NCBI GenBank assembly: GCA_020736575.1
Contig: JAGPYM010000026.1
Coordinates: 310,001 to 374,000 of the forward strand
Reading direction: 5' to 3'
Source: Thelonectria olida
Taxonomy: Eukaryota > Ascomycota > Sordariomycetes > Hypocreales > Nectriaceae
Length of the DNA stretch: 64,000 nucleotides
Notes under the pieces: generated by a model
Told to the model about the DNA's origin: nothing
Databases searched by the model: none
The model's input: the letters and a program-made list of their open reading frames with translations, nothing else
Program-made: the position numbers and the translations under genes
Shown: positions 35,305-46,405 of the stretch, piece after piece
Position numbering within the stretch: the first letter of the stretch is position 1
Layout of the letters: every line of letters begins with the position of its first letter

Positions 35305-38300
35305 TCATGTCAGAAAACTCTCAAAGTCATGCCACGAGTCCCATACCTCCAATCGTCCCGAGCCACGCTCGGCCTCGCCCTGTTCGCTATTGGGCGGATT
35401 CAGCAGGATTCCAGCAAGGTCTCTCTTTGAGTCTTGCACTTGTATGATCCTCTGGAAGCCCGTGTCAGTTACGCAAGCTTTTTTGCCAATTAATTAGTTG
35501 GAGAACTACCTCTTCGAATGAGTCTCTCATGAAGAAGCGAATGGTGGTGACTGCTCGAGTCTGTCCAATGCGATGAATCCGTGCCAGCGCCTGGTCTTCA
35601 AGAGTAGGGTTCCTGTATGTAATGTAAGCCGCCATCCCATTACCAACCAGACACTCAAAGTCTACAACATACCAATGTGGCTCCATAAGGTAGGCTCGAG
35701 AAGCTTCGGTCAATGTAAGACTGTCGGCCTCAAACGTCAGTCTGTTGTCAGGCATCACCCCAAAGTCAACAATAACTCACCCGACAGCGCCGCAAGTCAA
35801 GGTCAAAAGCAAGACCCTAATACTAGCATCATTTCTAAACTGATCGAGCACGCGCTGCCTGTCTTTCTGCGGTATTGTGCCGTCGAACCTTAGAGCAGGC
35901 ATACATGCCTGCTTGAGGCCAGCGTCGACGACATTGAGAGTCATCCTCCACGTGGAGAAGACAACACTGCATTTTGTCAGTCGTTTGCAATGCCAAAGAG
36001 CAAATTACAGTCGACATACCATTTGGTATCAGCGGGTAGAGTTCGTAAATCATCTAACAACATGGCCACCTTGGAAGGATGTCCATGCGAGAGGCCTCCT
36101 TGTAAGGTGGGGGACGGGTCCTCGGTGATAAAGCTGTCTGTCGATATCGAGGCAACAGGGCAAAGAGGCTCATGATGGCAAAATCCCATGTCGCTAGTGT
36201 GCCTCTGAGAGCATGTGTAACATAAAAATGCTAGACAACGAGAGAACAAGGATATCCTCGTTTGCCCGCTTTCGCTGAAGACATCATCCAACGTGTCAAG
36301 GCTGGAACGGCACCCTTCGCACTGAATTGGACCCATTTCACGTCTCAAGTTAAACGCCCGCTGGGCTTCATCTGGCCAGCCTTTTTCGGGCTGCCCACAG
36401 GAAGTGAACGTTTCGTGTCGGGAATGGTAGTATACCCCGAGGTCGCAAACCATGCGCATCGCCTCAATCCTCTGAAGCACGTTGATAAAGAAATCTGAGC
36501 TGGCTGATTTGTCGCGTTGGAGGATTGCTTCATCAATGTGAGAAATTACTTGTGACCTGACGTCCTCGTAAAGTTGCCTCTCAGCTTGTGTAAACTCTAC
36601 CGAGTACTGCAGATCTTGCCTTGGCGGAAGCTGGACTGTTTCCTTTGGGCGGCGGAGAAGGAGACAGGCCGACAGTCTCTTCAGCCGCTCGACAGCTTTT
36701 TCAACGTGACCAGATTTCCACAGATTGGAAACATCGCTGTCAAACTGTCTCTTTTCCGAATAGGGATGAACTTTGAGGAACTTTAACAGCGCAGCGAGGT
36801 CCCCCAGCTTGTTCTGGATGGGCGTTCCAGTGACTGCCCACCTCGAAACGGAGTCGAGAGAGCATATAGCACGAGCCATTTGAGAGTCGGTGTTGCGGAT
36901 GAAGTGCGCTATTGAAATCCTCTATTAGCGACTTAGTTAACATTGCATCATTTATGAACAAACCTTCGTCCAAGACAATTCTCTTCCATTTCGTCTTGAG
37001 GAGAATGGAGTGATCTGTGCCTGCGGCGTTCCTCCACTCTGCCATCACAGTGTGGTATGTGGTCAAGACTATGAGTACGTCGTTGAGCTCCGAAGAGTCT
37101 CGTAAGCGAGATTTGCCATGATGGCGACACCACGGGAGGCTGTTTGGGAACACGTGTCTGCAGAGTGTGTGAGATTAATTGTATTGGCGAATAAACGGCC
37201 TATTCGGATCGCGTACCTTTGGAGCTGTTCTTCCCATGAAATGAGCACTGTGGCCCTCACTTAATTAGCTACACTATGTTTATCTTTATGGCCACAAAAC
37301 TTACACGGGGGAGGTAGAATGACTAGTGTTTTGCCCGAAGACTCTTCGATGTCGACACCGGGTAGAGAGGCCGGATCGGCGTCATCGACACGCAAGTCGC
37401 ATGCTATCAAGGCGATCATGGAGAGGGTTTTCCCCAGGCCCATCGGGTCCGCACAAATCCCTCCATAGAATTGAGGTGGCTGCTCCGCTTGCGAGACACC
37501 AGAAACTGTGTTGTAGAAGCTAGTGAGTGTGAGTAGTGCCGATGGCTCTCCGAGAGCTCTGAAGACGTACTATGGTTCATGCCCGGTATCCCTTACTTCC
37601 CATATGTCAGCTCTGCCTCCGTCCCATGCCCAGCCATTCTCTCTCTGTAGCATAAATGTCAAGGCTTGCCGTTGATGTCTGCTAGGAGTTAGCATAATAC
37701 CTATAATACTACTCATGACGAACTTCTCTAGGGTCGTTTTGATCGATCCCGGTTGCGCTGTCTCAGCCAAGTCTTCCTGTGAATAGAGAACATCTAACAT
37801 TTCTGGATGGGTGTCGACTTCGAGTATCGTGACCGACTGTGCAGGTTTGTTGCACAAGTCAAATGTAAGCTTCGAGGCACTGGGATCGACGGAGAGTCTA
37901 TGGGGGTTACAATATCGCACGTTTCGTTTGCAGTCAATGGGATCCTGTAGGTAGAGATTGTACTCTTCGAAAAAGCTGCCAATGTCGTCGAAGAGCTCCA
38001 TTGGTCCGTAGATGATAATGCCCAAAGAGCATGGGGTTGAGTATCCAGGAATTCGGCCCACTCCAGACGGGGTTTCTGAAATGGAGCAATTCGTTTCAAG
38101 CACAAGATCCCTTTCGGCCAGCAAAGCAACTGTTACGTAGGTAAATTCGTGGCTCACCTTGCCTTTGAAGGCGACGTCTTCAGTTCCAGTGAAGCTGTCG
38201 GCGGTTGTCAGTTGCACCTGATAACTCGACATGTTAGAGCTAGACGAGAGTTGACAACGGCCAAGCAACCTGTTGATCTATGCCGATCTTAGTGATTTGC

Positions 38301-38919
38301 AGCTCACTTCTGTGTTGGACTCATATACCATGCCAAAACAGACCACATTTGGGTCAACGGTACACGTAGATCCATGTTGGTTGGTGGTCTCAAATGCAAG
38401 GGCGACCTGTGTGTGGTCTTGTGGGCTTGGTTGACCACTCTGAATGTTGCTTTGTTCAATACTAAGCTGGCCTTGGTGCCAGAGGCTCGAGGCGCTCATT
38501 TGAGCATCGGGCAAGGCAACAGCTGGTAGAGCTGGTACTGGTAGAGTCGATGCTGGTAGAGCCTGCGTTGGTAGAGTCGGCTGCCAAAACAAGGGCATTG
38601 CCTGTTGTTGAACCAAATGTTCGTAAGAAGAATAACTATTCCCCAAAGAATTGGCTGGGAGCCAACTATGGTCATGAACGGGGGGTAGAGGTGGCAGGTG
38701 GTAGTTCCCTCCCGGCCACATTGGTGGCCATGGCGAAGCTGCAAAGTCATCGACGTTATCACCGGGCACCTGAGATACAAAAGCACTCACAGCAGATATT
38801 GCGTGACTCTGCAAATAAGCGCTCCCCTGATGTGGGTTGATCTCGTCAACTGAGTATTCGTCATGACATCGCTTCTTTGTCGCACGGTGGCCCTGTGACT
38901 GTTGTGTGAAGTCAGCCAT
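35305..38919 (-). CDS. SNF2-family ATPase with RING-like insertion (RAD5/RAD16/HLTF type)
   Basis: Eleven exons encode 1,021 residues: 38919-38329, 38277-37724, 37678-37571, 37519-37305, 37247-37217, 37157-36964, 36908-36020, 35966-35781, 35720-35673, 35612-35510 and 35451-35305; all phases agree. The N-terminal about 200 residues are Gln/Pro-rich with short Ala-Leu-Pro repeats. Helicase motifs: DPMGLGKT (Walker A, about 443), DEAH (about 564), TGTPIQN (about 590), a Cys-rich RING-like insert between the lobes (CEGC, CYTC, CHH, C; about 765-830), then VVFSTW, LTEASRAYLMEP and QALARIHRIGQTR. RAD5/HLTF-class proteins remodel DNA or nucleoprotein in post-replication repair, and the RING can be an E3 ligase. 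Motif I reads DP instead of the usual DD/DE before MGLGKT, as in several fungal members. Exon five is only 31 nt. It is divergent from the NACHT gene. Confidence 0.85.
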
Positions 38920-39715
38920 GGCCTGGCACTTGGGGTGAATCGCAAGGTGACAAGGGATACTATGGAGGTCAGTAGAGGCAGATTTCGGCAGTCTTTCCTT
39001 CGAGGAGGAGGTGAGTAACGGAGCTGAGTTTGGTTAAGCCGCCCAGCAATCCTTCGTCAGGCGAACCGTCAGGCGAACCATCAGGCGAACCACCCACAGG
39101 CGAACCAACCTAACATTATTACAGAGCGAGCAGGCGCGGCAGTGGGACCTCTTGCCCTTGTATCTGCGCGCTGTGAGGCAGGTGCAAGGCGACTCTCTTT
39201 CATAGACTCACGTCATCATCCCCTTTGATCATCACCAGACAGCTTTCTGCTTTTCATATCTCGTTTTCTCTATTTTATTCTCCCTTCCTCGTTCCCATCC
39301 TGTTGACGACGTATCACTATATCAGTTGCGATAGTAAGTACCTAGACCAACGCCCAACACCAACCCAACCGCGCTCTGCAGCGCCACCTAAATCTGCCTT
39401 GCATCAGGTACTTAGGTAGGAGGCTGAATCTCAACAATTCAGAGCCAATCATGCCTCACCACGTTAATTTCAGGCGCCTCATTGATGTGCCAATGTTACG
39501 GCATTTTTTCAGAGTCATGACCAAGAGTTGCTCAGCCGCTGCAGCGCCCTGCATTGAGACAGCTTACTGCTGGGCACTCATCGCCGCAGAGGCAGCCTCC
39601 TTCAACCCTCTCCCACCGCAAACTCTTTGGTCTTTTTCCCATGGGCTAACAGATCATACCGCGAATCGCCTCAGATCCATTTCCTCGTCCACAATCTCAA
39701 CATCTAGCGGGAAAG
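38920..39715. promoter_or_regulatory. Divergent promoter, SNF2 gene / NACHT gene
   Basis: About 800 bp separating two divergent starts. It holds the 12-bp repeat at 39057-39107 and a CT-rich tract at about 39255-39300. No coding exon is supported, although a frame at 39451-39834 overlaps the NACHT start in another frame. Confidence 0.45.
39057..39107. repeat. 12-bp tandem repeat (TCAGGCGAACCR)
   Basis: Three contiguous 12-bp units with a single variable last base, followed by a fourth copy carrying three extra bases (CCCACAGGCGAACCA). It lies in the divergent promoter, about 140 bp upstream of the SNF2 start. Confidence 0.9.
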
Positions 39716-42700
39716 ATGCCCTTGGCCGCCAGAGTCTCCTTAGGTGCCCAGAAAATCATCCGCGAAGCATTCGAGGACCTAGAGCGAGCCCTTTCTACCA
39801 GCGATCGAGTCAGTCTGAAGGATACGACGCTTGATGATGTACGAGAGGCAGCTCGTCTGGTCGAAAATGAGCTTGCGGCCCGCCAATCCCTGAGGAACAT
39901 GCGGCGACTTGAGCCCCTATTCGCAGGACTAGGATACTACTCAAAAACGATCGAGGTTCTATGCAATGGAACTCCGTATATGCCGTGGATATGGGCCCCG
40001 ATAAAATTGATTCTCAAGGTAGGCCACTCCCCCGCAAAGAACTTGCTTGCCAGTCTCTGCCAAGTATATTCGTAGACTGGCGAGCAAATTCAAGGTTAAG
40101 TTAACATGATGGACTAGATTTCGTCTGATCACATCGAGGCCTTCGAGAAGATCATAAAAGCCTACAGTCAAATCGCCGAGCCTCTTCAAAGGTTCCGGTA
40201 TATTGATCGCGCATTCTCCAAGGACAAGGACGTCCAACAGACTCTAGCCATCTTCTACTCGGACATTCTCAAGTTCCACAAGGAAGCCTATCAATTCGTT
40301 CGCAGAAGTAGTAAGGTCCTATTCTTGGCCACCGAGTAACAGCAGATTGACTAATCATCTGCAGGTTGGCAATTACTCTTTCTCACTTCCTGGGGCCGCT
40401 TCCAGTGACGCTTCGACGGCATCATCCAAGACCTAAAGGCTCATGAAGAACTCGTCGACAAGACGGCGAATGCTGTCAACATCTCTGAGGCGAGAGAAAT
40501 GAGACAAACACTTCAAACCATGAGACAAGAAAATCTTGACAAGCTAGCCAAAGAAGAAGTCGAGCAAACAGCCAACCAGTATCTTGCCATTGTCGGGTGC
40601 CTCAAGGCGGATGAATCTACTCAACTTAAAATATTCGACGCCATCGCCTCCGAAGCGCACATCAACCCTGGGACCTGTGATTGGGTACTCAAACAGCGTG
40701 AAATACAAGCCTGGATGACATGTCATCACTCGTCGACGTTTTTGCTTCTCCACGGCCGTCCAGGGAGTGGCAAGAGCGTCTTGGCTACGCAGATTGTCAA
40801 GTTCCTCCAGTCTTCCAAACAGTCATTGGTGGTGTCGCATTTCTGCACATATTCTTATGACGAGTCTACCGACTACGACAAGATTCTAAGGTCCATTCTC
40901 ATACAACTGATTAAGTCTGACATAGATCTGGTTGCTCACATATATGATGCGTTGGTACTAAAGAAGAAAGCGCCTCATTCCAAGCTACTCGAGGAAATGA
41001 TCCGGCACGCGGTCAGTGCCTCATCCCCTACTCCGTCACTCACCAGATACACCCACGTCATTATAGATGGTCTGGACGAATGCGACCAGGCTACCCAGTC
41101 GAGAGTCGTCAAGATGATGGACCGAGTGGTGACAGCTGCAAGCTCGTCTAGTTCGACGGTATGTAAAGTGCTACTATCAAGCCGGGTGTCTCGAGTTGTT
41201 GCCAAGAAGGCAAGACAGACACGGATAGTGTCCCTTTCTGATGAGAAGGAGAGCCTAGAAAAGGCCATCGAGAAGTATGCATCGCAAAGACTTTCCCTAC
41301 TTCAGCCTCAGTTTTCTCAGTTGCGAATCAGTAATGATGATCTTAAGAGATTGAGCCTTCGTATCGCGAAAAAGGCAGAAGGTGTGTTCCATAACAATTA
41401 CTACTCTTTGTCTCTCTCATCTGAATATGTTGAAGGGATGTTCCTCTGGGCTAGGCTTGTCCTGGACTATCTCGCCAGCAACATGTTCTTGCAACGAGAT
41501 GAAATTCTCTCTGCTGCGGAAGCTCTACCACAGGTGCTGCAGGAATTGTAAGCAACGCCTGAAGCCCTTTGCGAGTACCACTTCTAATAAAAAGAACAGC
41601 TACGAGAAAATCTTGACACGGATAACCTCTCACTTTGACGACCGCTCTTTTGAACGAATGAAGTCCATCTTTGGATGGGTCGCATTTGCCAAACGCCCAC
41701 TTCGAAAGGCTGAATTTCGATCCGCGTTAGCGTTTAGCTCCGGAGACCCAGACGTCGATGAGTTGGCACCTCAATACCTGTTTGAGAAGTGTAGTCCACT
41801 GGTGGAAGAGCGCCAAGACTCGACGTTTGCTTTCATTCATGTCTCAGTGAGAGAGTGTGCCATCCATGTTTATTTGTTCTCCTGACTTTCGATCGGTGCT
41901 AACTATTGAAGTTATCTCCGGAGTGCTAATAGCATCATGCTCATCGACCAGAGCGCATGTTGCAGCTCTCATAGGCTCACAATTGCTGCGTGCCTTGTTT
42001 CAGGGCTTCGTGTTCTCACGCCAACTTACCCCAAGCACCATCGACAATTGCGTGTCCTTCGAGGCATCCATGGATTCCATTCTTACGCTACGGAATATTG
42101 GGCAGACTCCGTCCTTGATAACTTCGAGATTGGAATGGCAAGTGAGACCAGTTCGAGCTTCTTTCGGTTATGCAACGAACTCTCTACCACGTTCAGGCCA
42201 ATATCTGGTACGTCCCCCGATGAAACAGGCGAGCCTGCAAGCGTTCTTGATCAACGTTTGGCCAAGCTGCAACATCATGATGGCATGCTCTATGCAGTGA
42301 CGAAGGGAATCCTAGTGGAGCGGCGGGTGAGGTACCTGGAAGAATCAGCTTTTGACGACGGTGAATCATTCCTTGAATCAGCAACCATCTGGTCGATGGC
42401 TCGCTAATATCCAAATAGATGACGGCACAGAGATGACTCAGGTAACAAGCCTCACATGCCTCCTGAAGAATTACCAGCGCACCATCCAGCAGTTGCTTAG
42501 CCTGAGAAGTTGCCCAGGTGCTAGCTTGCAAGAGCTTGCGAGATTCAAGCAGGACTTTAGAACATGCGCATTCACTTGCCGCCTCCTTTCCTGCCCGCAT
42601 GCCACTGTTGGGTTTGAGGACCAACACCTTCGACTAGCGCATGAACGTTTGCATCGCAAAATAATTTGTCATTTCCAAGGATGTCAGTATCCACCATTCT

Positions 42701-43296
42701 CATCCATCGGGGCCTTGAAGCAACATCAAAACACATGCCACAATGACGGATCCGTTAAGGGGGGCAGAAGAGTAATCAGAAAGACGCCACAATCATTACC
42801 GAGACGCCTGGCCAATCCAAACGAACAAACAATGCCATGGGAAAAAGATGACATGCGAAGCTATTTATCTCGATTACTAACCCAAAAGACGCCGCGTTTC
42901 TTCGTCAATAGTTGGCAGATTGGTTTTAACTTGTCACAGCGTGTGGACTGCCTACTGAAATGGTATGTCGTACCTCATCAAATGGCTTCCAGCTCGCTGT
43001 CCAGCCTCATTATCCATGTAACCAAGGGTAACACAGCTAACTAGACTTAGCATCGATAACATGTTAGGGGACGACAAGGACGAATTAATAACGCAGACCT
43101 TCAATACCGAGATGGACATATTCAGGAATGCTCCCACACAGGTACCTTACGTCCAGTTGCGATCTGCCAATTCAACAGACATCGTATTTAACTCTATTTA
43201 TAGGAAGCTTATGAGATGGAGATGACTTGTCTCCTCGGCCAATTGGAGCAACCCCTATACGACGCCAGTGTTTGGCCATTTTTTGGTTTGAACTAG
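39716..43296 (+). CDS. NACHT (STAND/NLR-like) protein with C-terminal C2H2 fingers; one in-frame stop
   Basis: Nine exons: 39716-40018, 40118-40310, 40365-41381, 41436-41547, 41600-41854, 41912-42360, 42419-42962, 43051-43141 and 43204-43296, 1,019 codons with all phases matching. The conserved helical N-terminal domain of this fungal family (EDLERAL to FVRRSSW) is followed by NACHT: GRPGSGKS (Walker A, about 296) and VIIDGLDECD (Walker B, about 400), then helical lobes (FIHVSVRDYL) and two C2H2-like fingers near residues 830-880 (CRLLSCPHA, CHFQGCQYPP). Such proteins are nonself-recognition or cell-death switches. A TGA at 40406-40408 sits where the family has Arg (SWGRFQ-RFDG), consistent with CGA to TGA. 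An alternative acceptor at 40430 would skip 66 nt including the stop and keep the frame. Whether the protein is made is therefore open. Confidence 0.8.
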
Positions 43297-44594
43297 ATCG
43301 GCCAACGGTAGATTCAGAAGACTATGCCATTTTTGGCACGACTCCCATCACTCCTGACCTCTCGTCGAAGCTAACATAAGAAATGTGGCTGATCGGCGGG
43401 GCATCGAGTTGCATTCTATATAATAAGCTCAGTGAAGGATTTTCTTTCTCACATGGTCATTAGTTTTTCTCAGTACTCACTCTTCTATGCTTTCTCGCTT
43501 ATTCTGTCTTCCAACCAAGGGGCTGTGCAAATGTGAATTCCTAATCAAGTTAGGTGGTTAGAGGCCGACGGAACACAGTTCTGCCAGAGCCGCCGAAGAA
43601 AGGGAACAGGCTGGGGAGACGACTGGGTACGGGTTCGTCTCAAATGACTAGAAAGAAGCTTCTAGGCAAACAGGATATCTACTACCTAGTTATGGCTCGA
43701 CTTGCATCATTGTCAAAGTAGGTAAGAGGGGAGCACAACAAGTCAATGGAGCTACCTGATCCTTTGTTGACACCAAAAACTAGAACGACAACAACAAAGC
43801 GCCCTAGAGTTCAGAATTGGTTTTGCAGCATTGCCATTAGGGTCAATGATTTTTGATGTTACGTATGTTGTGACTCAAGAGGCAGAACAACCTATGATCC
43901 CACCCAGCCTCTAGATAAGGGCCCATGCCATTCACTCGGGGAAAAGTACCAGATTAGTTCATAGCTCTATACTACACATTCACTATGGCGTACTCACTGA
44001 AGTCCTTCCACACGTCCAATCACCATCCAGGTAAATCAGTATATCAGGTCGTCAGCCCCTTCCCACACTACCAACTCCAAAACTACGCATCCATCAGTTC
44101 TTATGGAAAGGTCCTTTTTTAGATTATCCTTTCCAGCCTAGGAGTCAGTCCTCAGTGTACCATGTATCTCGTCGTCAGGCAACATGTAAACACGACAAAG
44201 GCTAACTCTCGCAGCCCCCGAATGCGCAAGTTTAAACATTTTGCATGTCCATGGAATCTTCTATCTGACCCTGACGAAATCTCTTATTGACTTTGATGAG
44301 GAATTCTCTGCCATGTTTGATGGTATAAAGCAATGCCTTCTCTCCGCTCAGAGGGAAACAGACACTTTCCTTCATCGACAATCTTTTCCAAGTTTTCGTC
44401 TACCCACCACGCATTCCCGTGTATACTACGCACATTTTCATTCCCCAGGCTTATACTTCTTTCGTGTATCAACAAGCATTACGCTGTTTACTTTTCTTAT
44501 CTGCATTGCCAGACCAACACTCTGCACCCTTCACTTCTTATTCTTTCTTTCCACACACACACACATATATATATATCCTCGTCAAGCAGTCGAG
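43297..44594. other. Intergenic, promoter of the 44595 gene
   Basis: 1.3 kb without a supported gene. The last 130 bp are pyrimidine-rich and contain a (CA)n(TA)n run at about 44551-44576 immediately upstream of the next start codon. The frame of the next gene is open back to 44241 but without a credible upstream ATG context. Confidence 0.4.
44551..44576. repeat. (CA)n(TA)n microsatellite in 5' leader
   Basis: About seven CA followed by about six TA dinucleotides, ending roughly 18 bases before the start codon at 44595, so probably within the 5' UTR. Confidence 0.85.
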
Positions 44595-45680
44595 ATGGAC
44601 ACTCCTACCTTTGAGAAGTTCGTCCCTGCCGCCCACTTCTTCACCATCTACCACAAGAAGAAGGACATCGGCGCCCGCGCCCGCCACGGCCTCGTTCTGG
44701 CGCGCGACGCAAGACACGCCGACCTCTGTCTCGGCCAGCCAAAGTCCCTGACTGAAATGGCCCCCGACACCATCTCCGGCGTCAAGTCCTCCCCTGCGTC
44801 CTGGTCGTCCAACAACCAGTCCGCTTACCTCCTCGACTCCGAGGACTGGACCGCCTCCCTCGAGTCGTACGAGGACATGGCGCGAAAGTACAGCCACACC
44901 TACTACGACGGCGTCCGCAGGAACCGTGTCGCTCGCAAGCACGTCGTCAACCCGTCGTTGATGCCCGCGACCGAAGTCTTTGTGGGCCCCGACCGCGCGG
45001 TCGACACCTTCACTGTCCTCCCGCACCAGGACCTGTTCGTCTTCCAGCCCGTCAACATGTACAACATCGACTGGAAGCGCGTGGCCACGGACGTGCTCGG
45101 GTCCCGCGGCGAAGGCTTCGACGGGCTGCAGAACTACGCGCTGGAGTTCGACTTCCAGTGGCTGGCCGAGCGGGACACGTACGTGTACTTCAACAACCCG
45201 CCGGCGCTGGAGCACATCAGCAGCATGGCCATCGACATTGCGACGACCAACGGCGCCGAGGCGCTGTGGTTCATCGACTACGGGCTGCAGCGCCACGACG
45301 TGCCGTACCCCGAGGGCAAGGCGCCGTCGCGGAAGCCCAAGACGTTCGAGGCCAAGGACGGCAACTTTGTCGAGGTGCTCGGGGACGACACGCGCCATGG
45401 TTGTCCGTGGTCGCACGTGGGCACTGGCGTGCCTGGTGCTGATGCGTGCGCCGCGTTCCTCGTAGCGCTCAACGACAAGTGCAGGGCCAAGTTGCTGGCG
45501 GCCAGGAGGATGAAGGGCGTGGAGCTGGTGCTCCCTCGGTTTGGCATCCTGGCATATGAGCCGGATGCAGTCGAGGTCGTGCCCATGGACGACTCCGAGG
45601 ACAACTCGAGTTGGGAGGATATTCCGGTGGATGATGAGGGCGTTAAGAAGGATGCTGTTGCCAGGAAGTTGTTTGCTTAA
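44595..45680 (+). CDS. Conserved hypothetical protein (possibly 2EXR-like)
   Basis: An intronless 361-residue frame with strong third-position GC bias. There is no signal peptide and no membrane helix. The layout (an F-rich N-terminal strand-turn, then ATEVFVGPDRAVDTFTVLPHQDLFVF, then LEHISSMAIDIAT and EALWFIDYGL, ending in an acidic tail) recalls fungal 2EXR-domain proteins, in which a conserved start is followed by a DTFxV strand and a HLALD-type helix. However, the diagnostic 2EXR N-terminal FPxLPxELRxxIW motif is absent, so this is only a suggestion. Function is unknown. The gene is convergent with MLP1. Start 44595 is chosen for its position just after the pyrimidine-rich leader. Confidence 0.75.
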   Translation: MDTPTFEKFVPAAHFFTIYHKKKDIGARARHGLVLARDARHADLCLGQPKSLTEMAPDTISGVKSSPASWSSNNQSAYLLDSEDWTASLESYEDMARKYSHTYYDGVRRNRVARKHVVNPSLMPATEVFVGPDRAVDTFTVLPHQDLFVFQPVNMYNIDWKRVATDVLGSRGEGFDGLQNYALEFDFQWLAERDTYVYFNNPPALEHISSMAIDIATTNGAEALWFIDYGLQRHDVPYPEGKAPSRKPKTFEAKDGNFVEVLGDDTRHGCPWSHVGTGVPGADACAAFLVALNDKCRAKLLAARRMKGVELVLPRFGILAYEPDAVEVVPMDDSEDNSSWEDIPVDDEGVKKDAVARKLFA

Positions 45681-46405
45681 TGGGTTTACTCATGATTATG
45701 ATTACGATTACGATAATGATGCATGGATGGAGTTTTGGGCTTGCATTGAGGCATGGTGGAGATTGGATATTCCTTTTTTTTTGGTGTGTGATAGTACTTT
45801 ATTATTATTATTGCATTCAACATGAGCTATACCATGACCAAAGTCATCTAGTTATTTCTCCAATTATTCACACTGTCAGTGACGACGTCAACACTCGTGA
45901 TGATTGATGATCTGGTGTTGTGTTCACTCCCTCCACGTGACGAACCCTCCGAAAGTCTCTGGTCCCTAGTTAGACGGGCTGCCCTAGGCCTGAAAGGAAC
46001 TTCAGCAGCACTGTGCTGTCAAAGAGTTGGTTGGACTGAGAGATGCATTGGAAATTGAGGCTCCTATTCTGCTGTTCGTTTAAGGTTAGATCCGTGCTCC
46101 CCACTGGACCCTGAACCGGGAAAACAACAACGACATGGCGGGGACTATAACGGACGTTGCATGGCAACAAACATCACAGGTTCCATCAAGACTGATTGTA
46201 GAAACCCAAAGAAATATGTCTTTTCTTCTCCGTCAAAGGAGCCCTCACAAAGAGGTAACAATTGCGAAACTAAAACCCCCCAATCCTGTCCCTGTCCTAT
46301 TTCCGTTGCCATCTGCCTTTGTGTGTCTGCAAACATCAACAAATACGAATACAACTTTGTAATACACCCTTAAATGTGCCCATCATCGCTCCACAGACTT
46401 ATCCA
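45681..46405. other. Convergent spacer before MLP1
   Basis: 725 bp containing the 3' UTRs of two convergent genes; AT-rich runs follow the 45680 stop. No additional gene was seen. Confidence 0.4.

Noticed and set aside
37520..37572. Apparent in-frame TAG at 37570-37572 in the SNF2 gene, suggesting a second pseudogene
   Set aside because: The TAG overlaps a good donor (TA|GTACGT) and a matching acceptor at 37520; splicing gives GHEPYFYNTVSG in frame, as the family expects.
39057..39107. CRISPR-like array
   Set aside because: The repeats are contiguous 12-mers without spacers, in a eukaryotic promoter.
41548..42418. Open-frame breaks in the NACHT gene at about 41551, 41885 and 42407, suggesting frameshifts
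   Set aside because: Each break is explained by a short intron with donor, branch point and acceptor in the correct phase (41548-41599, 41855-41911, 42361-42418).
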